A stretch of DNA of 64,000 nt from Rhabditoides inermis (taxonomy: Eukaryota; Nematoda; Chromadorea; Rhabditida; Rhabditidae), in contig CAWZYM010000129.1 of assembly GCA_963966185.1 (NCBI GenBank), positions 310,001-374,000 of the forward strand. Direction: 5' to 3'. Numbering within the stretch: position 1 is the first letter of the stretch; each line of letters opens with the position of its first letter. The notes under the pieces are model-generated. The model searched no databases and was not told where the DNA came from. It was given only the letters and a program-made list of their open reading frames with translations. Positions 62,920-64,000 of this stretch are shown here, piece after piece. Made by a program: the position numbers and the translations under genes.

Positions 62920-63001
62920 GGGCATATTTGTTAGAACGACTTTGGTGAAGAAAAAGACGGTTGAAGCAGTTCATTTTTATGTTCTCTGAAAATGCCCATA
63001 G

Positions 63002-63011
63002 CTCATTGGTC
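63002..63011 (-). promoter_or_regulatory. CCAAT-box-like motif (reference copy)
   Basis: On the minus strand this reads GACCAATGAG, which fits the NF-Y consensus RRCCAATSRS at all ten positions. CATTGGTC is among the best conserved blocks of the monomer; sporadic variants include TAATTGG, CATTTGTC and CATTAGTC. It could contribute to satellite transcription or be a chance match held at high copy by amplification of the unit. Confidence 0.25.
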
Positions 63012-63017
63012 GGGCAC

Positions 63018-63027
63018 TTCTCGAGAA
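63018..63027. repeat. Palindrome TTCTCGAGAA with CTCGAG (XhoI) core
   Basis: This is a perfect 10-bp palindrome at the monomer end, kept in most monomers. It should make XhoI cut the array into a 170-bp ladder. Loss variants mark subtypes: CTCAAG (many monomers between 29.8 and 58.8 kb), CTCGAT (recurrent in 0-21 kb), CTCGAA (for example near 26.6, 28.6 and 41.2 kb), and an 8-bp deletion at about 63,526. It does not match a canonical heat-shock element because the TTC and GAA halves are separated by four bases rather than two. Confidence 0.85.
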
Positions 63028-64000
63028 AACACATTGTAGTATGCAGTTTTACTCAACCTCCCAAACGCGACGGTCGAAAGAAGGTGGTCGGGCGTTATTG
63101 TTAGAACGACTATGGTAAAGAAAAAAACGGTTAGAGCAGTTCATTTTTCTGTTCTCTAAAAATGCCCATAGCTCATTGGTCGGGCACTTCTCGAGAAAAC
63201 ACATTGTAGTATGCAGTTTGACTCGACCTCCCAAACGCGACGGTCGAGAGAAGATGGCCGGGCATATTTGTTAGAACGACTATGGTAAAGAAAAACACGG
63301 TTATAGCAGTTCATTTTCAAGTTCTCTGAAAATGCCCAAAGCTCATTGGTCGGGCACTTCTCGAGAAAACACATTGTAGTATGCAGTTTTACTCGACCTC
63401 CCAAACGCGACGGTCGAGAGAAGATGGCCGGGCATATTTGTTAGAACGACTTTGGTAAAGAAAAAGACGGTTGAAGCAGTTCATTTTTATGTTCTCTGAA
63501 AATGCCCATAGCTCATTGGTCAGGCATTTCACACATTGTAGTATGCAGTTTTACTCGACCTCCCAAACGCGACGGTCGAGAAAAGGTGGCCGGGCATTAT
63601 TGTTAGAACGACTATGGTAAAGAAAAGACAGTTAGAGCAGTTCATTTTTTTTGTTCTCTAAAAATTCCCTTAGCTCATTGGTCGGGCACTTCTCGAGAAA
63701 ACACATTGTAGTATGCAGTTTGACTCGACCTCCCAAACGCGACGGTCGAGAGAAGATGGCCGGACATATTTGTTAGAACGACTACGATAAAGAAAAAGAC
63801 GTTAATAGCAATTTATTTTTATGTTCTCTAAAAATTCCCTTAGCTCATTGGTCGGGCACTTCTCGAGAAAACACATTGTAGTATGCAGTTTTACTCGACC
63901 TCCCAAACGCGACGGTCGAGAGAAGATGGCCGGGCATATTTGTTAGAACGACTACGATAAAGAAAAAGACGTTAATAGCAATTTATTTTTATGTTCTCTA

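Larger units (their letters stand above)
62860..63029 (+). repeat. Reference satellite monomer (170 bp)
   Basis: This is a full-length monomer taken from CACATTGTAG to the terminal CTCGAGAAAA, used here as the coordinate reference. Base count is 34 C and 43 G (45% G+C), with 10 CpG. In monomer coordinates: positions 23-29 and 43-49 form a 7-bp dyad; 47-60 hold GAGAG followed by AAGATGGCC; 86-97 is a purine/A-rich tract; 115-119 is a T tract; 143-152 contains an inverted CCAAT box; 159-168 is a perfect palindrome centred on CTCGAG. The phase of the monomer start is arbitrary, as in any tandem array. Confidence 0.95.
1..64000 (+). repeat. 170-bp tandem satellite array, head to tail, spanning the whole window
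   Basis: The same 170-bp unit recurs from the first to the last base, broken only at 1097-1821. Every monomer I inspected has the same orientation. Most are 167-172 bp. Indels cluster in A runs (for example the GGTAAAGAAAAAGAC stretch, shortened by 3 bp in one subtype) and at the monomer end, where the usual A4 tract varies from 4 to 8. Diagnostic variants include GAAGATGG / GAATGTGG / GAAGGTGG, CTCGATC / CTCGACC / CTCAACT, GGGCATATTT / GGGCATTATT / GGGCATAACT / GGGCCTTTTT, and CTCGAG / CTCAAG / CTCGAT. Satellites near 170 bp with higher-order structure are typical of centromeres and pericentromeres; that location is inference. I do not recognise the family from memory. Confidence 0.97.
62539..64000 (+). 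repeat. Right-hand satellite segment with irregular monomers
   Basis: Monomers of the previous zone continue without a HOR. The repeat ending at 63,531 has lost 8 bp around CTCGAG (GGCATTTCACACATTG), giving a 162-bp monomer. The last two monomers (from about 63,700) share GACTACGATAAAG and GACGTTAATAGCAATTTATT, which occur nowhere else in the window. Satellite runs off the right edge. Confidence 0.8.

Noticed and set aside
62940..62975. Telomere-like GGTTAG in the monomer
   Set aside because: It occurs once per monomer in part of the array (GACGGTTAGAGC), not as a tandem TTAGG or TTAGGG run, and varies to GGTTGAAG or GGTTATAG. Chance similarity.
63018..63027. Heat-shock element in each monomer
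   Set aside because: TTCTCGAGAA has TTC and GAA separated by four bases, while the element needs two. The similarity is only superficial.
62860..63029. CENP-B box
   Set aside because: I looked for the TTCG....A..CGGG core on both strands. The CGGG occurrences in the monomer are not preceded by TTCG at the required spacing, and no reverse match was found.
1..64000. CRISPR array
   Set aside because: Repeats are 170 bp and contiguous, with no short constant repeat alternating with unique spacers. Sequence differences are point variants shared between units.

Overview
This window is almost entirely one tandemly repeated eukaryotic satellite DNA. The repeat unit is 170 bp (about 45% G+C), always head to tail and in the same orientation. 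From the satellite length (about 63.3 kb) I estimate roughly 370 monomers; that count is not made one by one. I see no credible protein-coding gene, tRNA, rRNA or CRISPR array. The many short open frames, mostly on the minus strand, are by-products of the repeat: 170 is not a multiple of 3, so each open stretch reads the same monomer bases first in one frame and then in another. Monomer size near nucleosomal length, higher-order repeats (HORs) and array size point to centromeric, pericentromeric or subtelomeric heterochromatin. CpG is not depleted (10 CpG per 170 bp in the reference monomer, about 1.1-1.2 times expectation), which would fit an invertebrate or another lineage with little germline methylation. 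I cannot name the species.

The only non-satellite DNA is a 725-bp insertion at 1097-1821. It sits at an A|T dinucleotide with no visible target duplication. A paralogous copy of the same stretch at 4137-5218 supplies the intact empty site at 5218/5219. The insertion has a GC-rich 10-bp hairpin at one end, a G-quadruplex motif and CpG-rich middle, and a 111-bp near-perfect inverted repeat whose outer edge coincides with the other junction. It looks like a non-autonomous transposable element (Helitron-like, or a foldback/MITE-containing composite). No transposase or helicase is encoded.

Layout: 1-6 kb, cassettes of 6-7 monomers; 6.0-10.1 kb, two almost identical copies of a 2,045-bp 12-mer; 10.1-18.1 kb, a mosaic with a 1.6-kb block repeated 4.26 kb away; 18.1-23.4 kb, a regular 677-bp 4-mer HOR; 23.4-29.3 kb, nested duplications with A-rich divergent monomers; 29.3-29.7 kb, a stranded piece of the 4-mer HOR; from about 29.8 kb a different monomer population; 34.0-37.2 kb, a 1,530-bp 9-mer in two copies; 44.2-53.8 kb, a HOR whose successive units lengthen from 9 to 11, 13 and 16 monomers; 54.9-60.3 kb, a 3,143-bp-spaced duplication carrying an 89-bp half monomer; 60.5-62.5 kb, a 1,003-bp 6-mer in two copies; 62.5-64 kb, more irregular monomers.

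All repeat offsets were obtained by comparing diagnostic variants and anchor positions by eye. Segment boundaries are approximate to a few tens of bases unless stated.
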